Source of the DNA: GCA-2794515 sp034436155 | Lineage (GTDB): Bacteria > Chloroflexota > Anaerolineae > Aggregatilineales > Phototrophicaceae | Reading direction: 5' to 3' | NCBI GenBank assembly: GCA_034436155.1 | Contig: DAOTVP010000083.1 | Location: 1-64,000, forward strand | Length of the DNA: 64,000 bases | Part shown: one piece after another, positions 41,832-49,763 of the stretch | Numbering within the stretch: the first letter of the stretch is position 1 | How the letters are laid out: the number at the start of each line of letters is the position of its first letter | Program-made: the position numbers and the translations under genes | The notes under the pieces: generated by a model | The model's database searches: none | The model's input: the letters and a program-made list of their open reading frames with translations, nothing else | Told to the model about the DNA's origin: nothing

Positions 41832-41887
41832 AATAGAGAACATACCTGTTTATTGATGAAACGAGTGAGTGAAGGAGCATCGCTCAT

Positions 41888-42373
41888 ATGACACAAGAGG
41901 CGATAGAAAAGAATTCTGGACGACGCAGACGGGGCAACACCGCCGAGGATGTGTTGGATGAAGAAGTTCAAGAATTAGAAGAAGAAATGGACGATGATGA
42001 TGAATCGGGTGCGAGTTATACCGAGCGCAAAGGACGCGCCACGCCCGGTAAACGCAGTCGTCAGGTCGAAACGCAAGAAAAAGGCAACTTCATTGTGCGC
42101 TTTTTCCGTGGCATCCGCAATTATTTGAGCGGGGTCAAAGAAGAACTCGAAAAAGTGGTGTGGCCCACCCGTGAGGAGTTGATTCGCCTATCGCGCATTA
42201 TCCTCATCGTGACCATTTTCACCGCGTTGGTCTTGGGCGCATTATCTATTTTGTTTAACGAATTATTCAAGATCGGTTTCGAGAATAATCTGGTCTTTTT
42301 ATTCTTCTTTGCTGGTGTTGGCGTATTATATGTCATCGGTTCACGTTTCTTCAAAAGCACCGACACATATTAA
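41888..42373 (+). CDS. secE: Preprotein translocase subunit SecE
   Basis: A 161-residue SecE, the clamp subunit of SecYEG. Residues 1-65 are a charged, probably disordered extension. The conserved amphipathic helix YLSGVKEELEKVVWPTREEL is followed by the canonical transmembrane helix (about 104-124). Unusually, a second hydrophobic helix follows at about 133-152 (NLVFLFFFAGVGVLYVIGS). Minimal bacterial SecE ends after one helix; the E. coli form adds its two extra helices before the core, not after it. GAAGGAG lies 11 bases before the ATG. nusG follows, the standard order. Confidence 0.93.
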   Translation: MTQEAIEKNSGRRRRGNTAEDVLDEEVQELEEEMDDDDESGASYTERKGRATPGKRSRQVETQEKGNFIVRFFRGIRNYLSGVKEELEKVVWPTREELIRLSRIILIVTIFTALVLGALSILFNELFKIGFENNLVFLFFFAGVGVLYVIGSRFFKSTDTY

Positions 42374-42399
42374 TAGTGAGATAGAGGCACGAGCCAATC

Positions 42400-43038
42400 A
42401 TGGCAGATAAGAAAGAAAAATCGAAGAAGAATAACCCCGATAATCCATCTACCAGCGCCAATGCTGCGCCGATGTTAGATGACGAAGCCCCGCCAACGTT
42501 TGCCGAAGGCGACCAGCAGAAGCAATGGTATGTCGTCCATTGTTATTCGGGTTACGAAGAAAAAGTCCGTTATGCCATTGAACAACGGATTGAAAGCATG
42601 GGCATGACGGGGAGTATCTTTGATGTGATTGTCCCTGAAGAGGAAGAAATCGAAATCAAAGATGGCAAACGGCGCACCATCAAACGGCGTATTTTCCCAG
42701 GCTATATCCTCGTCCAGATGAAAATGGATGAAGATTCGTGGTATGTAGTACGCAATACGCCCGGTGTGACTGGATTTGTGGGCATGGGTAATGAACCCAC
42801 GCCGTTACGCAAAGAAGAGGTTGACCAAATTATGTCGCGCATGTCTGATGAAGCGCCCAAAATCAAGGTCAATTTCAAAATTGGGCAGAAAGTTCGCATC
42901 GTGGACGGACCTTTCAATGATTTCATTGGCGAAGTTTCGGATATTGATGTGGATAAATCCAAAGTCCGCGTGATGGTCAATTTCTTTGGCAGGGAGACCC
43001 CTGTCGAGTTGGATTTCTTAGAAGTTGAGAAGATATAA
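42400..43038 (+). CDS. nusG: Transcription termination/antitermination factor NusG
   Basis: Couples RNA polymerase to the ribosome and Rho. 212 residues with a 45-residue charged extension. The NGN domain begins KQWYVVHCYSGYEEKVRYAI and includes RRIFPGYILVQM and NTPGVTGFVG. The KOW domain is at about 155-210 (IGQKVRIVDGPFNDFIGEV and VELDFLEVEKI). It is 26 bases after secE. A hairpin with T-run follows its stop. Confidence 0.96.
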   Translation: MADKKEKSKKNNPDNPSTSANAAPMLDDEAPPTFAEGDQQKQWYVVHCYSGYEEKVRYAIEQRIESMGMTGSIFDVIVPEEEEIEIKDGKRRTIKRRIFPGYILVQMKMDEDSWYVVRNTPGVTGFVGMGNEPTPLRKEEVDQIMSRMSDEAPKIKVNFKIGQKVRIVDGPFNDFIGEVSDIDVDKSKVRVMVNFFGRETPVELDFLEVEKI

Positions 43039-43080
43039 GCAAATTTCGCACGATTGGCTATGGCGAATTTTGCATTTTTC
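43039..43080 (+). terminator. Hairpin with T-run after nusG
   Basis: GCAAATTTCGC (43039-43049) pairs with GCGAATTTTGC (43063-43073) with one mismatch, followed by ATTTTTC. A second small hairpin CGGGTA-CAT-TTACCCG follows at 43080-43095 in the rplK leader. The pair may partially separate secE-nusG from rplK-rplA, or the leader may hold the L1 regulatory site; I cannot tell which. Confidence 0.5.
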
Positions 43081-43139
43081 GGGTACATTTACCCGTCGCA
43101 GTCATTAACACGATGAATCATAGCCAGAAGAGGATTTAG

Positions 43140-43565
43140 ATGGCAAAGAAAGTTAAAGCGATTGTCACCCTCCAGCTCCAAGCTGGCAAAGCCAATCCCG
43201 CTCCCCCCGTCGGTCCGGCGTTGGCGCAACACAACATCAACATCATGGGCTTCTGCAAGGAATACAACGCCCGCACGAGCAATCGTATCGGCGAAATTAT
43301 CCCCGCAGAAATCACCGTCTTCACCGATGGCTCTTTCAAGTTCATCCTGAAAAGCCCGCCAACCGCTTTCTTGATTAAGAAAGCGGCAGGTGTCGAAAAA
43401 GGCTCTTCTACGCCCAACACGCAGATGGTTGGTTCGCTCACGCGCAAGCAAGTGCGCGAAATTGCCGAAATCAAACGCGAAGATATGAACGCGCTCGATA
43501 TGGAAGCGGCAATGCGTCAAATTGAAGGTACAGCCCGTCAGATGGGCATCACCATCAAAGATTAA
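43140..43565 (+). CDS. rplK: 50S ribosomal protein L11
   Basis: A 141-residue L11 of standard length. N-terminal domain KAIVTLQLQAGKANPAPPVG, then PALAQHNINIMGFCKEYNAR; C-terminal RNA-binding domain with KSPPTAFLIKKAAGVEKGS and the end GTARQMGITI. It binds the GTPase-associated region of 23S rRNA. GAGG lies 7 bases before the ATG. Confidence 0.97.
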   Translation: MAKKVKAIVTLQLQAGKANPAPPVGPALAQHNINIMGFCKEYNARTSNRIGEIIPAEITVFTDGSFKFILKSPPTAFLIKKAAGVEKGSSTPNTQMVGSLTRKQVREIAEIKREDMNALDMEAAMRQIEGTARQMGITIKD

Positions 43566-43620
43566 TTGTTCGTTTAGATGTGGGAGGGCGTAGTTGCCCA
43601 TTTGACCACAAGGAGAATAA

Positions 43621-44322
43621 ATGATGTCTGGTAAGCGTTACGCTGAACTGTTGAAGAAGTTCGATCGCCAATCGTACTACCCATTGACCGAAGCCATCAG
43701 CATGGCGAAATCAATGGCAACCGCTAAATTCGATGAAACCATCGAAATCCATTTCCGTTTAGGGATTGACCCGCGTCATAGCGACCAACAAGTTCGTAGC
43801 ACCGTTTTGTTGCCACATGGTTTAGGAAAAACGGTTCGCGTCTTGGTCTTTGCCGAAGGTGAAGATGCCCGCCTTGCCCAAAATGCGGGCGCAGATATTG
43901 TTGCAGATGACGAAATCATCCAAAAAATTCAAAAAGAGGGCTTCTTAGATTTTGATGCCGCCCTCTCGACCCCTGCTATGATGAAAAAAGTCGGGGTTGT
44001 CGCTCGTATTCTGGGTCCGCGCGGTCTCATGCCCAATCCCAAAGCGGGTACTGTGGTCGAAGCCCAAGATTTAGAACGTGCCGTGAATGAACTCAAAGCG
44101 GGGCGTGTGGAATTCCGTAACGATAAAACGGGGAATCTACATATTCCACTCGGTAAAGCCAGCTTCGATGCCCAAAAATTGATTGAAAATGCCCATGCCG
44201 TTGTGAGCGCGGTCAGCGCCCAACAACCCAGTACCATGAAGGGTGTTTATATCCGCCGTGTTGTGGTGACCTCCACCATGAGCCCGGGTGTTCGTGTTGA
44301 TTTAACGACACTCCATAATTAA
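43621..44322 (+). CDS. rplA: 50S ribosomal protein L1
   Basis: A 233-residue L1 of the L1 stalk, also the usual translational repressor of its operon. It has KRYAELLKKFDRQSYYPLTE, FDETIEIHFRLGIDPRHSDQ, the signature GPRGLMPNPKAGTV and the end VDLTTLHN. AAGGAG lies 6 bases before the ATG at 43621 (43624 also possible). rplJ and rplL, which normally follow, are absent; a terminator comes instead. Confidence 0.97.
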   Translation: MMSGKRYAELLKKFDRQSYYPLTEAISMAKSMATAKFDETIEIHFRLGIDPRHSDQQVRSTVLLPHGLGKTVRVLVFAEGEDARLAQNAGADIVADDEIIQKIQKEGFLDFDAALSTPAMMKKVGVVARILGPRGLMPNPKAGTVVEAQDLERAVNELKAGRVEFRNDKTGNLHIPLGKASFDAQKLIENAHAVVSAVSAQQPSTMKGVYIRRVVVTSTMSPGVRVDLTTLHN

Positions 44323-44347
44323 GCATTGCCGACTATTTGAATTTAAC

Positions 44348-44378
44348 AAACAGACCTACACCGTGTAGGTCTGTTTTG
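44348..44378 (+). terminator. Strong rho-independent terminator after rplA
   Basis: ACAGACCTACA / TGTAGGTCTGT (44350-44360 and 44364-44374), an 11-bp stem with a 3-base loop, followed by TTTTGATTT. It contains the palindrome CTACACCGTGTAG also present at 41819. Confidence 0.88.
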
Positions 44379-44454
44379 ATTTATCTGATAGCCGTCTAAC
44401 ATGTTATCTATTATAATCAGATACAATGTTCAAATTTTTTTAAGAAAGGATTTC

Positions 44455-44596
44455 ATGATGCGGATTTTAATCATTGGTGGGACGCATTTCATCGGCTTGG
44501 CGTTGGTCAATAGCCAACCCGCTCGACCCGTTGCCCCCTCAATTCGACCCGCAGTACGAGGCACAAGACGCTGTTTTGGCAGGCTTGGGTGATTAA
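44455..44596 (+). pseudogene. Deletion scar of an NAD-dependent epimerase/dehydratase gene
   Basis: The start MMRILIIGGTHFIGLALVN is the standard Rossmann N-terminus of short-chain epimerases, with AAAGGA upstream and a TATAAT at 44412-44417. The frame then breaks. In the next frame ANPLDPLPPQFDPQYEAQ, then DAVLAGLGD and a stop, looks like the C-terminus of a related enzyme. About 47 codons remain of some 300, consistent with one internal deletion that joined both ends out of frame near 44512. Confidence 0.7.
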
Positions 44597-44632
44597 AATT
44601 TGCCGAGAGGACTTTTTTGTTAAGAACAATCG

Positions 44633-44641
44633 TGCTATAAT
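44633..44641 (+). promoter_or_regulatory. Extended -10 promoter for the nadK operon
   Basis: TGCTATAAT (44633-44641) is a perfect extended -10, about 70 bases before nadK and directly after the epimerase scar. Confidence 0.55.
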
Positions 44642-44711
44642 GAATACTGTGTCATCTGGTAAAAAAAGTGATACACTAGAAAACGTGTTGGCACTATCAT
44701 AAGGCGCGAGA

Positions 44712-45584
44712 ATGGCAACTCCCTTGAATTGCATCGGCGTATTGGCGCATCCATTACGCCCACAAACCTATCCGATTGCAGAACAACTGCAAGCCGTCAT
44801 CCGTGCGCGTGGATTAGATGGATGGGTGTATACGGCGTGGAAGCCCGAAGATGTTGTGCATCGTATCCCGCAGACCGATTTGGTGATTGCTATCGGCGGT
44901 GATGGGGCGATGTTGCGCTCTTCGCGGGTGTGTTCGGCGTATGGTGTCCCCATTTTGGGCATCAACATGGGGCAATTGGGCTTTCTGACCGAGATCACCG
45001 ATTACACCCAATGGCAAGACCAACTCGAAACGGTGTTGCGTGGCGATTATTGGATCGAAACTCGCGCCATGCTCACCGCCCAAGTGTTTCGGGATGACCA
45101 ACTAATTGCCACAAGTGACGCGCTCAATGATGTGGTCATCAGTGGTAGCACTGTTGGGCGCATGATACGCCTTAAGACGTATGTAGATAATGATTGGCTC
45201 ACCACCTATCACGCTGATGCGTTGGTGGTGGCGACCGCTACGGGGTCTACGGCGTATGCGTTGGCGTTGGGTGGTCCGATTTTGCCGCCCGAATTACGCA
45301 ATATCCTCATCGTGCCGTCTGCACCCCATTTGAGCATGGAACGCCCGATTGTGTTGGCGGATGGTGCGCGGGTGATGGTGAATCCGATGGCGATTAACGA
45401 TATTCACATGCTCATTTCTGTGGATGGTCAAACGTTGTGCCAGATTGAATCGGATGATACGATACGGATTCAGGTGAGCGATAAAACCTCGCAATTTGTC
45501 CGTTTGCGCGGACGTAATTATTTCTATCGGGCATTATTAGATCGCTTAGAACCGCGTGTCGGGCGTTCTGAACAAGAGGATTGA
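44712..45584 (+). CDS. nadK: NAD kinase
   Basis: Phosphorylates NAD to NADP. 290 residues. It has the GGDG motif in LVIAIGGDGAMLRSSR, INMGQLGFLTEI, the NAD-site LNDVVISGSTVGRM, and ATATGSTAYALALGGPIL. Complete and of normal length. It opens a plus-strand gene series with the zinc-finger membrane protein and recN, a neighbourhood (nadK-recN) common across bacteria. Confidence 0.96.
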   Translation: MATPLNCIGVLAHPLRPQTYPIAEQLQAVIRARGLDGWVYTAWKPEDVVHRIPQTDLVIAIGGDGAMLRSSRVCSAYGVPILGINMGQLGFLTEITDYTQWQDQLETVLRGDYWIETRAMLTAQVFRDDQLIATSDALNDVVISGSTVGRMIRLKTYVDNDWLTTYHADALVVATATGSTAYALALGGPILPPELRNILIVPSAPHLSMERPIVLADGARVMVNPMAINDIHMLISVDGQTLCQIESDDTIRIQVSDKTSQFVRLRGRNYFYRALLDRLEPRVGRSEQED

Positions 45585-45591
45585 TAGGAAA

Positions 45592-46200
45592 ATGATGACT
45601 GATATAACACCAGATGAAATTCATTATTGCCAAGTACATCCCGATATCGAGACGGAATTGCGCTGTAACAAATGTGGACGCTATATGTGTGCCAAGTGTG
45701 CTGTTAGCACGCCAGTCGGTTATCGTTGTCGGGAATGTGTGCGCCAAGTGGAGAATAAATTTTTTAGCGCCACCAGCAATGATTTGCTCATCACCTTCGC
45801 CGTGAGTACAGGCTTGTGTATCATCGGCGGGGTGATTGCTTCATTCGCCAATTTCATCCTGCTCAATTTTTTCATCGGCATTGTGTGGGCGGGTTTGGTC
45901 TCTGAGGCGATTTTACGCGCAACCAAGCATCGGCGCGGGCGCAATAGTGGCGAAATCGCTGTCGGTGGGGTGATTTTGGGCGCACTCATCGGCTCTGGGT
46001 TATATGCGGCGCTTATTTATAACGACAGATATGGTCGCATTATCGAGGCGGCACGCGAGGCGAATATCGATTTATCGACAGTACCCCGCGACATTTATAT
46101 GCCGATGGGCGATTTTATCTTCGCCAATCTTTTTTCAATCGGGTTACTCATTTTTGTTGGTATCACGGCAGTGACGGTTTATACACGGATGAAATCATAA
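45592..46200 (+). CDS. B-box-type zinc-finger membrane protein
   Basis: A 202-residue protein. The N-terminal zinc finger has YCQVHPDIETELRCNKCGRY, MCAKCAVSTPVGYRCREC: Cys and His spacing typical of the B-box-like fingers found in front of rhomboid or other membrane domains. Three to four transmembrane helices follow (about 65-88, 92-110, 128-150, 178-198). No rhomboid Ser or His motif is present. Function unknown. The ATG at 45592 has AGGA upstream; the frame opens earlier at 45556 inside nadK. It lies 7 bases after nadK and 2 before recN. Confidence 0.82.
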   Translation: MMTDITPDEIHYCQVHPDIETELRCNKCGRYMCAKCAVSTPVGYRCRECVRQVENKFFSATSNDLLITFAVSTGLCIIGGVIASFANFILLNFFIGIVWAGLVSEAILRATKHRRGRNSGEIAVGGVILGALIGSGLYAALIYNDRYGRIIEAAREANIDLSTVPRDIYMPMGDFIFANLFSIGLLIFVGITAVTVYTRMKS

Positions 46201-46202
46201 CC

Positions 46203-47990
46203 ATGTTAGAAGAATTACGCATCCGCAACTTTGCGATTATCGAAAATTTAGAACTCGAATTTAGTAATGGGCTGAATGTTATTACAGGCGAGACGGGCGC
46301 GGGCAAATCTATCATCGTAGACGCGGTAGAATTGATACTCGGTGGCAAAGCCGATGTTTCGATGGTGCGTTCTGGCGCAGAAAAAGCAATTGTCGAGGGC
46401 GTTTTTTCGCTCGAAATGCCTTCTAAAATCGCCATCACGGAATTGCTCAAACGCGAAGAATTGACTGATGAATCAGAACCGCAATTCGTTGTATTATCCC
46501 GCGAGTTACGCGCCAACGGGCGCTCTACGGCGCGGGTGAATGGCATCACGGTTAGTCAAGAAATTTTACGTGCTATCGGCGATTTGTTGGTGGATATTCA
46601 CGGACAAAGTGAACATCTCACGCTGTTCAATCCGCCACACCATCTCGATTTGCTCGACCGTTATGCCGATTTGATGGAAATGCGCGAGGCGCTTCGCACC
46701 GTCACCGAGCATGTGTATGAGGTGCGCCGTGAAATTCGGGGTCTGATGGAGGATGAAGCATCCAAACAACGCCGTGCCGAGATGTTGCGCCATGCCGTAG
46801 AAGAAATTGATGCCGCCGAACTCAAGCCCAACGAAGATGAAGAACTCAAGGCAGAACGCAATCGCTATGCCAATAGCGAACAACTCGCCAAATTATCCGC
46901 CGAAGCGGGCATGTTGTTGAATGGGGGCGATGATGGTCGCTTGCCCATGTCGGCGATTGATGCGCTGGCGCGGGTGGCGGTCTTGGTCGAAAAATTATCT
47001 GCCCTTGACCCCGATTTGACTGATTTAGCCACCCAAGCCGATAATCTGAGCGAACTCGCACAAGATTTATCGCGTGAACTCGCTGATTATGCCGAAAATA
47101 TCGAATACGACCCCGACCGTCTGAACGAAATCGAGGAACGGCTCGAACTCATCGCCAATTTGCGCCGTAAATATGGCAATTCCATCCAAGCAATCCTCGC
47201 TTATGGCGAAAAATCGCGCAAAGAATTGGATAACATCGAACATAGCGAAGAACGCCTAAACGATTTACGCAAACAAGAACGCGATTTGCTCACGCAAATT
47301 GGGGCGATCAGCGCCGATATTAGCAAAGTCCGCAAGAGTATCGGCGAACAATTGAGCAAGCGCGTGGTGCAGGAACTCAAAGATTTACGTATGGAGCGCA
47401 CCCAGTTTGAGGTACGGCTTGAACATACCCCCGATCCCGAAGGCTGTTTTGTGGGCGATAAACGCTACAAGTTTGATTATACGGGCATTGACCACGTAGA
47501 ATTTATGATGAGCGCCAACCCTGGCGAACCGTTGCGTCCGTTGGCGAAAGTCGCATCGGGTGGCGAGGCGGCGCGGATTATGCTCTCGCTCAAACGGGTG
47601 CTGACGCAAGCTGATCATACCCATACCCTGATTTTTGACGAAGTAGATCAGGGCATCGGCGGGCGTGTCGGCAGTGTCGTTGGCGAAAAATTGTGGGAAC
47701 TCACACATGGGCATCAGGTGTTGGTCGTCACGCACTTGCCCCAATTAGCAGGGTATGCCGATAAACACTTCCATGTGCGTAAAAAAGTGGTCAAAGATCG
47801 CACTGCCACCGAAGTGCTGACGCTCGAAGAAGATGCGGCGCGTGTCCGTGAACTCGCTGAGATGCTCGGCGCGACGGGTGAGGGTAGCTTGCAAAGCGCC
47901 CAAGAAATTTTGGATGAGGCACGCAAGAAAAAAGCGCAAACCCCGCGCCCCGCCGACACATCCAAGACGAAACAGTCCAAATTGTTGTAG
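46203..47990 (+). CDS. recN: DNA repair protein RecN
   Basis: An SMC-like ATPase acting early in double-strand break repair, 595 residues. It has the N-terminal head MLEELRIRNFAIIENLELEF and Walker A ITGETGAGKSIIVDA. Long coiled-coil arms run from about 150 to 370. The C-terminal head has the signature VASGGEAARIMLSLKRV and Walker B LIFDEVDQGIGGRVG. Full length with all ATPase motifs. No LexA-type box was recognised upstream, and it is cotranscribed with nadK. Confidence 0.95.
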   Translation: MLEELRIRNFAIIENLELEFSNGLNVITGETGAGKSIIVDAVELILGGKADVSMVRSGAEKAIVEGVFSLEMPSKIAITELLKREELTDESEPQFVVLSRELRANGRSTARVNGITVSQEILRAIGDLLVDIHGQSEHLTLFNPPHHLDLLDRYADLMEMREALRTVTEHVYEVRREIRGLMEDEASKQRRAEMLRHAVEEIDAAELKPNEDEELKAERNRYANSEQLAKLSAEAGMLLNGGDDGRLPMSAIDALARVAVLVEKLSALDPDLTDLATQADNLSELAQDLSRELADYAENIEYDPDRLNEIEERLELIANLRRKYGNSIQAILAYGEKSRKELDNIEHSEERLNDLRKQERDLLTQIGAISADISKVRKSIGEQLSKRVVQELKDLRMERTQFEVRLEHTPDPEGCFVGDKRYKFDYTGIDHVEFMMSANPGEPLRPLAKVASGGEAARIMLSLKRVLTQADHTHTLIFDEVDQGIGGRVGSVVGEKLWELTHGHQVLVVTHLPQLAGYADKHFHVRKKVVKDRTATEVLTLEEDAARVRELAEMLGATGEGSLQSAQEILDEARKKKAQTPRPADTSKTKQSKLL

Positions 47991-48008
47991 TGTTGAAAGG
48001 CTAACCTG

Positions 48009-48602
48009 ATGACTGATACTATCCCCGAAACCACACGCCAACTATTCCGACACGGGCAAAAAATGACCCTCGAAGAATATTTCCAATTGCCCGAAACCAA
48101 CATCCACATGGAATTGATAGGTGGCATTTTGCATGTATACGATGGGCAGGAGGGAAACATGCCAGCACCGACACCGCAACATCAAGAAATTTTAATGTCT
48201 ATACTTGCTTATTTGTTGCCGATTACGACCAAAAAGGGCTTATTCACAGCGCCAATAGATGTCATGATGGGTGATATAATTGTACAACCCGATATTCTGT
48301 GGGTATCACCCGATAATACGCAGTGTGAAATGACCAATCGGCGCATCATAGGCGCACCCGATTTAATCATCGAAATTTTATCGCCGAGTACGCATAAACA
48401 AGACCGCCTAACAAAATTCGATATTTATGAGGCGCATGGCGTGGGTGAATATTGGATAGTAGACCCCGATGTGCAAATTATCGAGGTGTATATCCGCGAG
48501 GATGACCGCCTGCGCCGTCAGGGTGGGTATACATTGGGCGGAACATTTGCCTCGCGCACGCTGAAGAATGCACTGGTGGATGTATCTGCGCTATTGGGAT
48601 GA
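48009..48602 (+). CDS. Uma2 family (DUF820) endonuclease-like protein
   Basis: A 197-residue Uma2 protein close to that at 25480: LEEYFQLPETNIHMELIGG, IIVQPDILWVSPD, the PD-(D/E)XK core PDLIIEILSPSTHKQDRLTK, and EYWIVDPDVQIIEVYIRE. It starts 18 bases after recN. Its stop is followed at once by a DNA methyltransferase gene. That makes a restriction-modification-like partnership possible, though Uma2 proteins are not established restriction enzymes. Confidence 0.92.
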   Translation: MTDTIPETTRQLFRHGQKMTLEEYFQLPETNIHMELIGGILHVYDGQEGNMPAPTPQHQEILMSILAYLLPITTKKGLFTAPIDVMMGDIIVQPDILWVSPDNTQCEMTNRRIIGAPDLIIEILSPSTHKQDRLTKFDIYEAHGVGEYWIVDPDVQIIEVYIREDDRLRRQGGYTLGGTFASRTLKNALVDVSALLG

Positions 48603-48608
48603 GTGACG

Positions 48609-49628
48609 ATGAATATCCCTTTTAATCAAATTTTATGCGGTGATTGTTTCGACCTGATTAAACATTTGCCCGATTCGAGCCTGCAACTGGTCATTACATC
48701 GCCACCCTATTTTCAACAACGTGATTATGGCGGTGGTATCGGTAACGAGTCATCACTCGATATCTATCTCCAAAAATTAGTCGTGTTATTTGGCGAATGT
48801 TTGCGTGTGATTAAGCCCACAGGGAGCATCGTTTTTAATTTGGGCGATAAATATGAAAACAGTAATTTGCTCCTTGTGCCATATCGGTTTGCGATTGCGA
48901 TTAACCAAGCCTATCCTCAAGCCCGTTTGGTGAATAGCATCACATGGGTCAAGCGTAACCCAACCCCGCGCCAATTCAAACGCCGTTTGGTCAATAGCAC
49001 CGAACCGTTTTTTCATTTTGTCAAATCGGATGCCTATTTTTATAACCATACCGCATTCATGGCGCAAAAAACTGCTCCGAAATCGGTCAAAAATGGTCAT
49101 AAAGATATTGGAAAACGCTATTTTGAACTGATTGCCTCGTCCGATTTATCTGATGAACAAAAAGCACATGCTCAACAAGCCTTGTATGAGGTTATCCAAG
49201 ATGTTCAACAAGGCAAAATCGAGAGTTTCCGCATGAAGATTAGGGGGATTCATTCAGAACCGTTTGGTGGTCAGGCGGGTGGGCGACAAATCCAACTGGA
49301 TAAAAATGGGTTTACGATTATTCGGCTTTATGGCGAACCGCTCAAACGCGATGTGATAGAAACGGCTGTCGAATCGCAAAAAGGCAATCCGCACCCTGCG
49401 ATTTATCCGACCAGCATTGTCGAAGAATTTTTGCACCTGCTCACCCAACGCGATGATGTGGTCTTAGACCCGTTTATGGGGTCGGGGTCTACGGCGGTGG
49501 CGTGCAAAAAATTGGGGCGGCGTTATATTGGTTTTGAGCTAAACCCTGATTATTGCGCCTATGCTGAAGAACGGGTCAAAAATTTGGTTGTCAACCTTCC
49601 GTTAAACTTTCAAATGGCGAATTCATAA
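48609..49628 (+). CDS. DNA methyltransferase, beta class (probably N4-cytosine)
   Basis: A 339-residue site-specific methylase. Motif IV, TSPPY, is near the N-terminus and the AdoMet motif I, DPFMGSGSTAVACKKLGRRY, is near the C-terminus, the beta order. S-P-P-Y is usual for N4-cytosine enzymes, while D-P-P-Y is usual for N6-adenine ones. The recognition part lies between (about 90-260). It begins 6 bases after the Uma2 stop; a GTG at 48603 is an alternative start. No classical restriction gene is adjacent. Confidence 0.9.
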   Translation: MNIPFNQILCGDCFDLIKHLPDSSLQLVITSPPYFQQRDYGGGIGNESSLDIYLQKLVVLFGECLRVIKPTGSIVFNLGDKYENSNLLLVPYRFAIAINQAYPQARLVNSITWVKRNPTPRQFKRRLVNSTEPFFHFVKSDAYFYNHTAFMAQKTAPKSVKNGHKDIGKRYFELIASSDLSDEQKAHAQQALYEVIQDVQQGKIESFRMKIRGIHSEPFGGQAGGRQIQLDKNGFTIIRLYGEPLKRDVIETAVESQKGNPHPAIYPTSIVEEFLHLLTQRDDVVLDPFMGSGSTAVACKKLGRRYIGFELNPDYCAYAEERVKNLVVNLPLNFQMANS

Positions 49629-49643
49629 ATTTGTCTCACAATA

Positions 49644-49740
49644 GGGACGATATACGCGCTTCGCGCTAATCGTCCCGTACAATTTTTAGTGTGTAGATAC
49701 AAGGGGCGGATTAAAGGCTTTAGCCTCGTATATCCGCCCC
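49644..49740. repeat. Paired-hairpin intergenic element, copy D
   Basis: Stem 1 is GGGACGAT / ATCGTCCC (49644-49651 and 49669-49676), with an inner GCGC-TTC-GCGC hairpin, followed by CGTACA. Stem 2 is GGGGCGGAT / ATCCGCCCC (49703-49711 and 49732-49740), with an inner AGGCT/AGCCT hairpin. It sits between convergent genes and keeps the CGTACA flank of copies A-C. Confidence 0.7.
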
Positions 49741-49763
49741 AAAAGATACTGTTGCTCATATCT

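Noticed and set aside
44401..44592. A 63-residue intact small protein
   Set aside because: Its first 18 codons precede the good ribosome site and its C-terminal part is an out-of-frame reading of another coding sequence; a deletion scar explains it better.
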